Source: Nereocystis luetkeana (taxonomy: Eukaryota > Sar > Phaeophyceae > Laminariales > Laminariaceae). Taken from it: DNA of 64,000 nucleotides. The stretch is taken from NCBI GenBank assembly GCA_031213475.1, contig JARUPZ010000023.1, positions 8,450,157 to 8,514,156 on the forward strand, given 5' to 3'. Below are positions 42,501 through 56,489 of this stretch, one piece after another. Both the position numbers and the translations under genes were made by a program. The notes beneath the pieces were generated by a model, which saw nothing but the letters and a program-made list of their open reading frames with translations, did no database searches and was not told the origin of the DNA. Position 1 is the first letter of the stretch. Each line of letters starts with the position of its first letter.

Positions 42501-45500
42501 CCCAAAAAAAAAACACACACACACACATTCCTAAACACACATCAAGCTGGCAGCTGCGTTGTGACCAACGTCAAATAGGCGGTGTTAATTTTACCCCTTT
42601 GGGTGTTGCTGAAGATAGCGACCGAAACGATGGTTGGTAACTTTTGGTGTCATCAACCATTGCACCGTATACTGTACGAGTAAGTGGGAGCGCCCAGCAG
42701 TCGGCTACGTAGGTTCAACGGCGCGCCGCGCCCGTGCCGTACGACTTGTATCAATCAACCATTGTAACTCGCGCCCCAAATTGTAACACCATGAGTAGGG
42801 GGGTTGATGTAACCGTCAGATTTCGTAGCGTCATTCTTCCCCCTCTGAAGACTCCCCGCTCCGTGTGGTATGTATCCACTTTGGTACTCCCACAAGCGCG
42901 ATCAACCAAAACAATGACAGCTGCTGCTGTCCAAAGTGAGTTGCACACTATCACGGGGGACCATATTATATAGGACCTACGGTACACAGTAAAACCTCTA
43001 TTATTCGCTACTTGCACTAACAATATTTGGTCCTATTTGCTATGCAGCTCAGCCAAATGACATGAACCGTAAACGCCCAATTCTCTCCACAACAACAAAC
43101 TGCAGATTAGTGTCATATCGGTTCCCGATCCCTGATAACGTTTTCCTTTGTTGCGTCGATTTTCCCCTCTGAAGTCTCGAGAGGGTTAATGTTTTCCATG
43201 TACTTGTACTGTGTGTCCTTTGAAGTAAGTACCTTCATCCTTCTTGTCGAAATTTCGGCCGATGGGTCAATCTCGGCGTCTCCAGCGCAACTGTTAGCCA
43301 CCACGGCCATGTTTTCGGCGGCAGCTGCGCACCTCCTCACTCCTCGAAGAGCGGATCCGCGCTCGACCTGGATTTGCTCCTCTAGAGCCTGTTGCAAAGC
43401 AGCAGCAGCAGAAGCACCAACGTCAAAATCGTCAGGGAGCGTACGCCGGTCGGGTAAGGAAGACAAAAAACATGGAAGGCCTCACCGATGCGCGAAGACC
43501 GCAAGAAGATGGAGGCGTTTTTTTTGTGCGTTTTTTTTTCTCTCTCGTTTTTTTTACACCGTGAACCGGCCAGAGCTTTTTAATACGTACGTTGCGAAGA
43601 CGCGCAGCGCCTTTCGTACGCGAGCGGGTGTGCGGGGGAGGGTTGATCCTATGCCAGAGAAGTAGATAACTCTGCGCCTGATCAGTGGTCAACTACAAAG
43701 AAAAACCCACGGCGCAATGAGGTATGGGCGGGACCACGGGCAGGTGCAGGAGGCCTCACCCAATCCGATAATTAAATCAAACGATGTACGGTGGGGATAC
43801 ATCAGGCGCCAGAAAACGCCACAAGTGCTCGTAGGTTATGCATACCTCGGTTGCCAACTCTTCCATGCGGGTGAGATCCGCGTCTTGCGCGCACATCTCT
43901 CTCTCGCCGGCTTCGCGCCTCTTGAGCTCGGCCTCCCGGGCCTCGCGTTTGGCCTTCAAGCGATCGGCCAGAGCCTGGTGCCTAGCCCTTCCTTCTTCTG
44001 TCATTGTTTTCTAAAAATGTACGGTAGGAAACACGTGGGGCAATGAACACACGAACGTTGCCCGGTGGGCGCAGAGGGTTCAGGCACCGAACTCGCTCTT
44101 AAAGAAGTTGGGCGCATGATTTTTTTTATATACACGGAGCATGCCCACGAGGCTTGGAGGCGGGGAAAAAATGTGCTGATGAGTGGCTGCCGCTGGGGTT
44201 CATTTCACCATCTCCAAGTGTCTAGGTCACAGAACGTCACCCTGTTGTATTTTTTTTTTAATCATCACTTTCACTTTCCAGCCTAACTCGTAGGAGGTCT
44301 TTACCCTCGACGATCTTCTGGACAAGCCGTGGTCACAGGTGTCTACCCTTCTCCCCCCCGGTACGTGCCTTTCATTTTTGTCGCGCATAGGGTTCAGCAT
44401 CCCCACTGCTCGTCGATTTTCATCGAATGTAGCTGACTCACGCTCTCGCGCTTTCCGCTAAACAATTTATTTTATGCAAGAAAAAGCCCCTACGAGCATG
44501 CACTCGGTGGGACTCGAACCCGCGAAATTGATCTTGGTAGGCTCGCGGACCACCTACCAAGCCACCGGGGACGCCGTGTATGGGTCTACGTCGTCTCTTC
44601 TAAAAAACAAGAAAACAAAAAACAACAATGAGGTCACCCCCATTTATGCACACATATACCGACACATTTCTATATGAAGGCATATAGTAGAGTTATAAAT
44701 CGTGCCGCCTTTTCTATAAACCTCTCGCACCGCCCATGTCTGTGCAGCCGACCGTTCCCATGCACGAAGCTCTATCGCGTCACGTTCAGGACCTCCGGTT
44801 TTACTAAGTAGTAACCAAAAGTATATCTGGTACAGGTCATTTCAACATGTACGCACGTCCTCTGACCCCAAAGCCTCCCGCCCTCCCTCACGCAGTAAAA
44901 AAAGAGTATCTAGCATGAAGGTAAGGATGAAGGTAAGAGATAATGAGTATCAGAAAAATCTGAATCGACTACAATACGACCGTGTGGGGGTGTGTGTGGC
45001 AGGGGGGGGTGTACTGGATATCACGTATGGCCGTAGTCACATGACCATCGGGGCTCAATCAATTTTTGGGCGCAAATTTCGTCTCACCTCGAGTGCTGCG
45101 ATGGCGTCTGCTGCCTCCTTGCAAATGCGCTGTACCTCTTTGTCAACATCCGCGGCAACGTCTGTCACGTCCTTTGCATCGCGCACCGCGCGTCGGAGTT
45201 TCCGCTGAGTCGCTTTTTCCGCTCGCAGCGCGCGTTTCCTGGCATGACATACACATGGCATGACAGTAACATCAGGGCAGAGGAGGAGGTTATGAGATAT
45301 TGGGAGCCGTTTCGAGAGCTATCTGTAGGTTGCTATTTATAGTTTGGTTCATGTTCTGTGAGCTCGTGACACGGTGGTTCGCTCGACTACCCTTCGTCCC
45401 GTGGAAGCTTTGCAGAAAGCACAACAAGAAGATGGCGGGGGACTAAACGATACCGTGATATTAAAAGACGCACCCGTACATATGCCGCACCCCGAATTTA

Positions 45501-48500
45501 CGAAGGTCCAGTCCACGCCGTTTCTGCCGAACAGACTGTCGGGCCCTGCGTCTTCTCTACCTACACGTGTTGAGTTCAGCGAACACCCACGTGTGTGTGT
45601 ATATTTTATATTGTTCACGTTCTACCACCCCCCGCGTCTATGGTAACACCAACACAGAGTAGCTCTCGGTTCTCACCTCTCCGCCGCAAGTTTGGCCGTA
45701 AGTTCCTTTTGTTCCGCAGCCTCCGTTGGTGCCAGTTCTTTGTCTGCTTGCATGGCCGCGCTCGGTGCCGACGCTCCTTTCTGCACGAATCCCGCCTCGA
45801 GGTTTGCTCTGCGGCACAACAGAGTGGTGCGTGCGGAGAGTGGTTGAGGGAAAGGGGGTGTACGTCTAGGATCGTTCCTGGGACCGTTCTTGGGGACCGT
45901 TCCACATCTTCAATAGAGCCCGGGCAATGGCGACCAAAATAACGGCGAAGGCCAGGAGATCCTGAATGAACCGTCCAATAGTTTGGAAGAGAAAGTATGC
46001 AAGAAGTATGCACCAGGTGTCACCATGCTATCAATTAATACACGCGCGCATCGTACAGCTATTTACCAGGTAGCCCCTTGCATTGAGTGGAGTTCGGACA
46101 CCCCCCCCCCCCTACTTTTTTTCGCTAGCACCAGCAACAGCAGCAGCCCGGGCCGATCCCGTAGTTCGTCACGTAGATTTTCGACATTTTGTTTTTCCCC
46201 CCTCGACGGGAAGTTTAAGAGAAACGGGAGGTTGATGCTACAGAAAGGTCTATACGCGTACTACGCAGAAGAACAACATGATTTTCAGCAAAAATGAAGC
46301 AACCAGACATGAACCGACAGCGTCTGGTCACTCGACGTTAGCCATATATAGCTTGGCGCGGGGGGGCGGGGGGCAGGAGGAGCGCCAACGCTGTACAGGA
46401 GAGTGTGGCGCAAACTGCGATTGTAAAACACCCGATTAGGCGATACAGCGTGGGGGGGGTTGTTATTGTATGTGCAAGACGGCCGTGGTAGAGTTATGGC
46501 ATTGACCTTGAGTATCGTTGCTCCCGAATCCCGTGACCACACAGTTGGCGTTCCCCATCATACAATGGCTGCGCGAATGAAGGCAGTTGCTCCGTGGAAC
46601 CTCTCAGTACCAAAAAGTTTTTTAAGAGGAGAGAGAAGAGATGGGAGGGTTCGATGGGCGAAAGGAGGACTGCGCTGTTACGGACCTTTGCGCTCGGAGC
46701 TTTTCCCAAAGGCCTCGCTGCGCGCTCTTGCCCTTCGCCTCCAAGGTTGCCTCCAGCATAGCGGATTGTTCGGCGTGCGCCTGTGAAAAAAGACAAAGCC
46801 GGAAAATCACAAAATGTAGAAAAAAACATCAGATCGTCAAAACATCTTACTGGTATGACAATATAGCACGTCGCAGTGAAGGACGGTGAGTGCGAGATAC
46901 TAATTGTCAGTGGGCGCGGTCGACTCAACAGAACCCCCCCTCCCACCAGATGTTCCGCCTCGAAGAGGAATGGTTGGCTAATGGTTAAATGGCTCAAGGA
47001 AAGCAAGGAATGAGTACCCTCCCCCCCCCCAAAAAAAAACGAAGTGTCTGCCTGGTCGGTGAAAACCCGACGTGCCCCGTCCCGGCACGGCAGAGATGCG
47101 AGAGCCTATATACGGTCATACGACTACGGCTACGTATGATATCGAGTCTTCGTCCAGAGACACATTCACGTGAGGAAACTGCAAGAAAAAAAAAGCTATA
47201 TCCCCTTCGGCGGGCGCCAAAAACATCCTACTACTCCGGCCTGCTGCATGAACATAGTTCCCCTTTTGGACTCTGGCATGAACGCCAAATGGTTGTTGTA
47301 GTATCGGTCAGAGTGGATCTACTCTGGGCGGAACTGTGAGGGAGCATTGGGCTATACAGGTGAACACCAAGGCAGAGAGGGGTGCCACTCACACAATAGG
47401 GGCTTCTGCGAAGTATTTAGATAATTTCTGTAAAGACGGTGGACGAGGGAGTGACAGTACTGCCAAGAAGGGTGTGGTCGGCAAGAGTTTTGTACTTTCG
47501 GGTACCCCAGAGTAGCCTACCGACGGGGGTGTATAGCCTACCGACGGCTGTATATAGCCTACCGACGGCTGTATATAGCCTACCGACCGGAATACTTTAC
47601 AGTAACTGTCGCACAGTGACGCCCCCCCCCCAATACCCGTCGGAAACATAATGAGACATGTTCGGGGTACGTAGCCCGGTAGATTTACGCAGTGTTTTTG
47701 ACCCTCAATACCATCTATACCCGCGAATCCACACCCTACGTATACCTGGTATACTCTACGAAACACACGCTTGCAATCATTACGACTGAACCTTTCTTCC
47801 AGGAAAAACAAGAGCGAGGATACACACTTGGCAAAAATCATAAAATCGATTTGTGTGAGTTAATATTTTTCAATGTTCCCCTCTTCCGTGGGCGCATGCA
47901 CGCATATCGTATCACACGGGAGATCCTACAATACACCCACTCCTTGGGGATGAATTCCAGAGGCGATTTCCCCCAAACCAAAACGACGAAAATGGTGGCT
48001 TTGTTTGGCTAAATTTCGCCCAGACCATTGTCCATAGACGCAGTGGTCGGCGTTTGCGCCCTCCTCTCCGTTGCCGAGGAAACCTACGTAGCTTTTGAAG
48101 TTATTTTGGGAGTGCTATACGTTAATTTGCTGTTTTGTCGCGTTTCCGGCCCACGTTGTGCCATCCATGCCGCCAACTATGTTTTGGCATTGGTATGTTA
48201 CCTTCTGCAAGGTCTTAACCATCCCAGCTTTGTCGGAGGTGTCGTCTTTGTCCATTTCCTCTTCGCTGTCCTCGTCGCTGTCGTCAACCTGTGCCTCCTC
48301 TGCCACGGCGACCTGTGCCTCTTCGTGCTTTCGTCTGAGCTCTTGGATCTGCGCGGACTGTTGGTCAAGCAGCTCGGCCTTGGTTCGACTGGTCACAGAG
48401 CAAGGATAGGGAAGGGGGGGGGGCAAGAGGTATGAAAAGAGTATGAACGAGCAAGAACAGGGGCGGAGGAGGAGGGGGGGGATTGGGGGCGCGCACTCAT

Positions 48501-51500
48501 TTGTTGCGTGACTTACAGTAGTCATTTGGCCATTGACTACGCATCCCTTTCGAGACGGAGCACCGTTCATACTCCTGATAGAAACACCTTTAAACTTTGG
48601 GCGCTCACTACGCCGTTTTCGTGTACCAGGTATAGCATAGAGAGGTTTTGTTAATCTTATTCCCTCCCTGCTTCGCTCGTCTGTGGCCACCATCTATCTC
48701 CTAGGATAGCGATCGGTTTCGGGGGGTGAGGGGTGTATGACGGTATAACAAGGATGAAACAGCGAAACAAGGAGGGGGGAGGGGTGTACTCGATAGGAGA
48801 GATGTACTCGATCTCATGCATGGCCGTAGCCATACGACCATAGACCCTCGCGTCCCTACAATGCCGGGACGGAGTACGTCGGATTTTCGTCGACCAGGCG
48901 GACATTGCTTGCACCAAGCGCGAAACGCCGTGAGGTGTCCGGCGAGTCGCATGCAGGGTGACCTGCATCCTTCTAAGAACCGCGTTTGAGGCGGATTTTC
49001 TTGCATATGGACGGCAGCGTTAATGAATTGATATCAACTCTGGTGTCGCCATTTCCAGAGGCAGCAATGGGTTTACTATGTAACTGCCTCGTGGGTGCCC
49101 TACCGTGTACACACTACGTAATACAATCAGTACCCCTTGTGCGGAGAAATAGTTCTCCACGCACGAAAAGGAGCTAACTGGGCCACCAGCCGTGGTAATT
49201 GCCGAAAAACAAAACCGGCGCCCTTGCTGTCTAGCTCACGTAGTGAGAGGCGTGTTTTACAGCGTCGTCGCCAACCGATGCCAACCCAATCTAAATATAT
49301 ATATATAACCAGGCAGGGAGGAGGGGGTTAACAAGGATGACATAGCAAGGAGGAGGGGGGGGGGGGGGGGGGGGCGAAGGACGAAAACACATGAAGGGAG
49401 GGGGGAGGGGACGTGAAGACCGAAAAGGTTGTGCATAATATCACGCTGGAAATTAGTGGTGTAATGCAGGTATTAAACCGAGGGGTGCGCCGTAGACGGG
49501 CCTGTATTCCTGAACTTTACCGGAGTAGAGGGCGCACCCATTGTTGAGGTTAGGGGGCTCCTCAATGGAGAACCTCTGGATTTCACCACCCAACACGACA
49601 AAAAAACGTCAGCAATGCTTGAGCACATGAAGCAGTGGGCTCAACGGGATGCTGCGAATGAAACCATTTTCAAAAATATGTAGCGCCGGAAGCAAGCATC
49701 CGCCCAACCCAATCCAATTCAACGGTACGGTAGACAGCATAATAGACGCGTCATCCATTCCGCATGAATGAATGAATCGCGTTCTGTCCACACAAAACAC
49801 GAAGCTAACCTCGTCCATGCATGCAATGCAGTGTCTGGCGTTGAAGAGCGTCATCCCTTCATGTATGAGTCGTAGTTTTTTTTTGGGTGAAGGAGACCGC
49901 CAACTACTCTACTCAGTCAGCCCCGGCTTGGCGGTCTACTGTAGCAGGGTATCTATGTCCCTACACATCAATACCTTTTGTATATTAATATGTCATATAA
50001 ACGTTCATTATATTTTGGGACAGAGTGGTACCAGGTACCAGGTATGTTTTTATAAAACGAGAAAACTAGCTCTGTGCATCCGGTACCTGCCCTTCCTGCC
50101 TGATGCTGTCGAGATAGATGGACACACCTTTCCTCCGCAGCGTCCTCCTTCGCGTGTATGTCTTCCCTCGCTTTGCGCGCAGCGGTAGCAGTCCTCAGGT
50201 TTTCCTCCACCCGTATCCGCTCTCCTTCAAGGACGCTCTCAATCGCACGCTGGTCGTCGGCTAGGGCTCCCATCATCGCCTTTTTCGTTAGGGGGGAAGT
50301 GGGGGTGTACTCATTATCATGCTTGGCCGTACTCGTATGACCATAGACCCTCACATCTCTACAATGCCGGGACGGAGCATGTCGGGTTTTCACCGACCAG
50401 GAATACATTGCTTGCACCAAGCGCGAAGCGCCGTGAGGTGTTGGGCGAGTCGCATGGAGTGTGAGCTGCATTCTACTAAGAACCGCTTTAGGGACGGATT
50501 TTCTTGCATGTAGATGACGGCATCAATGAATTGATTGAATTTCTGGTGTGGCCCCTTCCAGAGACAGCAACGGGCTTACTATGTAACTGTCTCGTGGGTG
50601 CCTCACCATGTGCACACTGCGTGATACGAGCATCCCCCTTGTGCGGAGGGAAGATTCTCCGCGCAAAAAAATATCTAACTTGACTACCAGCCGTGGTAGC
50701 CGCCAAAACAACAAAAAACGATACCCTGATTTGTCTAGCTCACGCAGGGAGAGGCATATTTAACAGCGTGGTCGCCAACCGACGCCAACCCAACCTATAT
50801 ATATATACCTGGTATATATTGTATATATATATATATATTGTATATATAAATATACCAGGTATATGATATAGGAGGGATTAAGTGGGGGGGGGGGGGGCAC
50901 AACAGCAAACACAGCAGTGAGTGCATGCCGTGATTGCAAAAAGTCGATGGGTAGAGAGGAAAATTTAGCCGGTCGTGGGTACTACAGTTCTATATACAGA
51001 AGGCAGTTAGAATAGACTTGGTACATAGGTTTCCTCTCTGCTTTTAGTTGCTGTTGTTGTTTTTGTTTTGTTTTGTTTTTCCCTCGTTCGGGGAACGTTT
51101 TAAAGAAACATGTTTTTGAGTAATCAACGTCGAAGCTCACGCCAAAACAAATGCCGTCCCCTCTTCAGCCCAATAATAAAAAACTACTCTACCTACATAC
51201 CCCTCCCCGAGTCGTATGTACGACAGGCAAAATCTAGATAACTCTGTTCCGGGTGGGATCTGCCTGACGCCAGCTCTTTGTTGCGCGCTGGATGGCCGGG
51301 AAGGATCCGCACGATGCGGCTCTTCGCACAACGTTTCCAACGATGGAAATAAAATCGGACTTATGATAGCCAGCTGATGTAGATACAGTTCCAGCAATAG
51401 AAATAAATTGGAAGTATTACGGGGAGCTGATGTGCCTATAGTGCAGACCGTGATCCCATCTCCGGTGCAACGTCTCTTAAGGGCAAGTAAGTATACCGAA

Positions 51501-54500
51501 TCTAAACGATCATCCGCAGTATCGTAGATTGTGATACGTCCAAAAGGTGTGGGTGCTCCTGTGTGTCCTACCTTCTTTTCTTCAACCGTGGCTCCCGCCT
51601 GCTCCAGCTCATCCTCCAGGTTCTTCTTCTGAGTTTCGGCCACGGCAACCACCGCCGCCACGCCGGCCTCCTGCTCCTTGAGAAGGGTGGCTTCCACCAA
51701 CGAACGTTTCGCTATCTCCTCGGCCTCCTCCTCCGCTCGCAAAGCGTCGTGGTCGCTCAGATCTGCTACACCGCCGCCGGCGCCGGGCTCCATGGATTGA
51801 CGCCGATATTCTGACGCAGCGAGCTGAGAGAATAGAGCACTAGCTGCGTCGGCCGGAGCGGCGGCGGCCGACGAGGCCGAAGAAGTGACCAGCGTCTGGA
51901 TTTGCTTGAACATGCCCTGAACGTACATTCACACATAGCATTCATTAGGGGGGGTGATGTGATGAGGGGGCACACGAGAGGTTTGGGTAAAGGGAGTTGC
52001 GCTTAGAAAACGATTGGCCGACACACTGAGGTGAATTTCGACTTTGAGGGGGGGGGGGGGGAGGTAGACGGATGTCAGCCCTCTCACAAACTCATATTTT
52101 AACCTCGAAATTCTGTGAAACCGTTTTTCGGGGGATCACATGTCGCGCGTGTTACACGTATCACTACATCCCAAAATATAAAGTACCGTTCGTGTATTTC
52201 TATTTACTCCAAACGGTCCATACATTTCGGGTCATATTAATGGTGTGCTAGTGGGATTGAAATTCATAGCTTACTGGTTTTGCTTTTTTAAGAGGAGGCG
52301 CATCGAACAGTAGTGCAAACGTGTTGGGTTTTAGGAGACGATGCACGAGTACTATTGCAATTATGTTATATTGTAAATATATATAGTGAAAGAAAATACC
52401 GGGCGTGTTGTTTTGAAGGAGACAAAAAAATAAGTAGCACTGCATTTTTTTATTGGGAGACGATGAACAAGTGGTATTGAAATATGCTCTTAGGTGACGA
52501 TACATAAGTAGCACTGCAAGTAGGTTGTTTTTGAGGAGACAGTCAAAAGGCAGTATTTCTAATAGGTTACTCTTTAGGAGACGATAAATATGTAATACTG
52601 CAAGTTTGTTGTTTTTTTGGGAGACGATAAATACCTAGTAATGCAAATATGTTGTTTACTATTTGTTAACGATACAAAAATAGTACTGCGAACACTTTGT
52701 TTACCACGAGACGATCGAAAGGGGGCATTGCAAAAAGGGTGTTTTTGAGGAGTCGATAAACAAGTGCTGCAGTATTGCTAATATGTTGTTCATAAATAAG
52801 TACATAGTACAGCAAAGACCGGATGTGTTGTTTTTAGGATCGATGTGCAGCATTGCAAATAGGTTGGTTTTCAGGAGACTCACCAAAAGATAGTATTATT
52901 GCAGATAGTATGTTTTAGAAGACAAAAAAAAGTCGTACTGCATATAGGCCGTGCTCCACCCACACCTGAAGATCATCGGCCGTCGCGGACGGACGGTGTC
53001 CCCCCGACATGTCGCCCTCGGGTGACAGCGTTTTTATCGTCTCTTGGACCGCCTCCTCAAGATGGTGGCGTTCCGCCTTTGGGAGAGGAGAACATACCGG
53101 CGTGTTTCAGAGACGGGAAAGGGGGGAGGGACGGAACAGAGCGGGAACAAAGCAATATATCGTGGAAGAAGAGGGTCCGAGCGGTGAGAGAAAAAGTTGA
53201 TGTTCCGGACAATTTGGTCGTCCCAGAAAGAGAATAGAGAGAGAGGGGTCTAGATACGGGACTACTTGAAGTTTTCCTCGAGCCTACCTCGTACGTACGT
53301 GTATAGCACTCTGCAAAAAACATGTCATTCGAGCGTACTTAACAAAATCAAGTATCTATCATTGATACCGTTTATCCTACATGAAACCCCACGACGGATA
53401 AAACTTGAGCACACTTGGTGCCAGGGGCAATGGGTCTTTTCAAAAGTACGTTTACCAAGATGGTGCCACTTTTTTCCTTTCACCAGGTAGCCCTTTTCGA
53501 AATAAGTTTGCAAACAGCGGTTGCCGTTTTTCGTCCCTGCACCAGATAGGCCCTTTCAACATAAATTTGCGAATGGTTGCCGCTTTGTTTCGTCCATGAC
53601 CGGGTTGGTTCCTTCAAAGTATGTTTACAATGGTTGCCGCTTTGCTTCTTTTTTTTTTACCGTATAGATCCTCTTAAAGTACGTTTACAGTGGTTATCGC
53701 TTTGTTTTTCACATGAACCAGGTAGGTCGCGCTCAACATGGCCGTCCTTTGTTTCTGTTGGTTTTCTATTTCATAAAGGTGGATGTCGCCGCGCAGCGTT
53801 CTCGTACCTCGGCCTCGCTCCTCGCCGCGTCAAGGGCAACCTTTTCCGCGTTTGCTCGGTCCCCCACCACCGCCAATGCCTGCACGAGCTGCTCCACCAC
53901 CGTCGATATAGCCTGCTCGCCTCGCTGCCGCTCGGCATCCTCGAGAGAGGTGTTGCCCATTGCTCGGATACGCGTGAGATTTCGCAATATCAAACCCTTT
54001 CAAGTGGCAAGAAAGGTTGTGGAAGATAAAGAAAAAAAAAAGTTGTGGAAATAAGGAGAGAACCGTGAAAGGCAGAGGCCGGCGGGGGGCAAGGGGCGGG
54101 GGGGCGGAGGCGGTGAAAGGCTCATTGACGTGCATGGCGGTAGTCGTATGACCGTAGACCCTCGCATCCCTACATTTCACGCCTGGACGGGGGCGATAAT
54201 AGCATCAGGACACATTATGTATACGAGTGGCACGCAGCACGCTTTTGTCTTTAGCGGGGTCTCACACCCGCGAAGCTTTGTGCATCAACGAGTAGAAAAA
54301 TAAACAGCAAAGAATGGCGCATCGATATGAACACATACATACGGTAGTAAGCAACTGCTTTGTGCTTCTGAAAAGTCAACACAAAAGATGAAGATGAATA
54401 AAGAGTTACTGCCGTAGTGGTGCGCCGATTTATCCACTTCGTACGAAGAAAACGCGCGCACACCTCTGATGTGCGCAGTTCCTGTGTACAGGCCGGGAGA

Positions 54501-56344
54501 CGATCAGCCAGGCGTCTTAGCGTCGACGTCACTCCCCTCTCGCCTGCATCCGTGCGCGCGTCTAGCTCGCTCGTGGTCTTCAGGGTGCGCATGACCTCCT
54601 GGTAACCGTTTTGAAGCATAGTTCAAAGCGACCGGACGGGGCGAATCGAGGGAGATTTGTCAGAGCTCGTCGATAGACAAAATGGCCAAGGGTGGCGGGG
54701 AGAGAGAACACACAAGCTTAAATAGTGGAAACGATATATTCGTACGTGCAGCGGCACGACCGTCTAAGTCCCCTATTGCAGCATAGCGGCACTTTCCGTC
54801 GGCGAGACATTCATTACGCGGAAAGCGGGTGGAGTCTTTCTAAAGCGTGCTGAGTATTAGGTTGTGAAAGAAATGAGGGTGGCGTGACGGGTGTGGTTTC
54901 GTGACGCTAGCCGCCGCTAGCCGACACTCGGGGTGTAAGAAAAGACCCCTATAGATTGGACATCGCAGATCCCGTTTGAAAAAGTGTCACCAAAGTGTCT
55001 TAACGCTGAGTCGAGCTACGACCGTTCAAAACCATGTCGACATTCGTAACATTTTGTAAATGTATAACAGCCGGTACACGCTTTCGATTGTGCTCGAAGC
55101 GCCGTAGTTAGCCCGCTGCCACCACCGCGTGGGTGAGCGGACAGCAGCATGATGTTAATAGTGGTGTTCACAAACAGTCTTGCGATTCACAACACTGCCC
55201 CTCACCAGAAGATGAAGAAAGCGAACTTGACAGAGCACGATTCGGTATATCGCTCGACCATCAATGCTCGGGAAGCGAGCGTTTGTCGGAGAAAAGCGTT
55301 TTGTGTCAAAAGACAAGGGCTACATACAACAGTACGCAGCTGCCTATCGGTCAAACCTGGTGATTTATTGCGCAACTCCTTAATTTGGGCAAAATCGGGG
55401 TTGGCGAAGAGACAGAGAGAGCGCGACATAACTATTTGTTTGAGAGATTCTACTCTAGCCCCTGCTTGATGCTCAGCAGAAGAGGTGGCACCCTTTTTTA
55501 AGGTGCTGGTCTCACCTCTGGTAGAACGACTCCACCCTTCGAGACGGCCCCTTCCAGCAGCATTCGCGCGTCATGCCCTCGCACTCTCTCACGTTCTATG
55601 CTTTCAGATAGTTCATCGACCACCTTGAGTTGTTGAAACCGAATCGATACACGCAATGGAGGCGGTCGGGGCAGCAACAAGGCGGCAAAGGCTTGTCTGT
55701 TCGGCCTTTGTGGAGAAGGAGCTACTGCCGCACCTCTAGATGCGTTGCATGATTTCCACGCAACAACCCCGAACCCAACCTCTGGTCGGTTTTGTTTACG
55801 CAGATTCGGTGCCATGATTCCCCTCGCCTTCATCCCAAGCGATGTATCAACTGCCTATTATAGGTCGAACCATGCTACGCGCAACTACGTGAGGCAAGCA
55901 ATCGCGCGTAAGAATGTCTTTCAAGCGCTTCAAGTCATCTCACAGCCCTCGCCAAACAACTCCGCTTCCGTGCTCATGTTCAAACCTTTCGGCGCGTAAC
56001 GTAAATCTCCTCGTGACACCCCCAATAATTGCCCCTCCCCATTTTGTTTCTCTCGTTGGACGCTGTGCCGTGCCGTACCTCCGCCCTGATTAGCTCGGAT
56101 GCGTCCTGTATTTCGCGTAGGAGCGGGGTAGACGCGTGTTCCTCGTCGTGGGGGGTGTCCGCGAATTCTGGCGACGAAATTTCGAGTAAAACGCGCTTGG
56201 CGAAGGGCCCGGCCCCCTCCTGAAGGTGCTCTTGGAGCCTCTTCAGAGCTGACAGTGCCTCGACCTTGACAAAGAGGGGATAAGTTGCGCGGGGTTAGAG
56301 GGCTGGTTCACAGTAGGGAATGTTTCGTTGTTTCCGCAAGGTTT

Positions 56345-56379
<35 letters not shown>

Positions 56380-56454
56380 GTTGTCCCTACGGGTGCGACC
56401 AAAAGAAAGGTAACAAGGGACTGTATGGCCTTACAAGTACCTGCCGTACATATA

Positions 56455-56489
<35 letters not shown>

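Noticed and set aside
46500-47006. 170-codon minus-strand frame extending beyond E17
   Set aside because: Only the E17 part has helical composition and splice-consistent edges; the remainder is intron read-through in another frame.
55745-55999. 84-codon + strand frame with ordinary composition
   Set aside because: No recognisable domain, partner exon or repeat relationship; too short to support alone.
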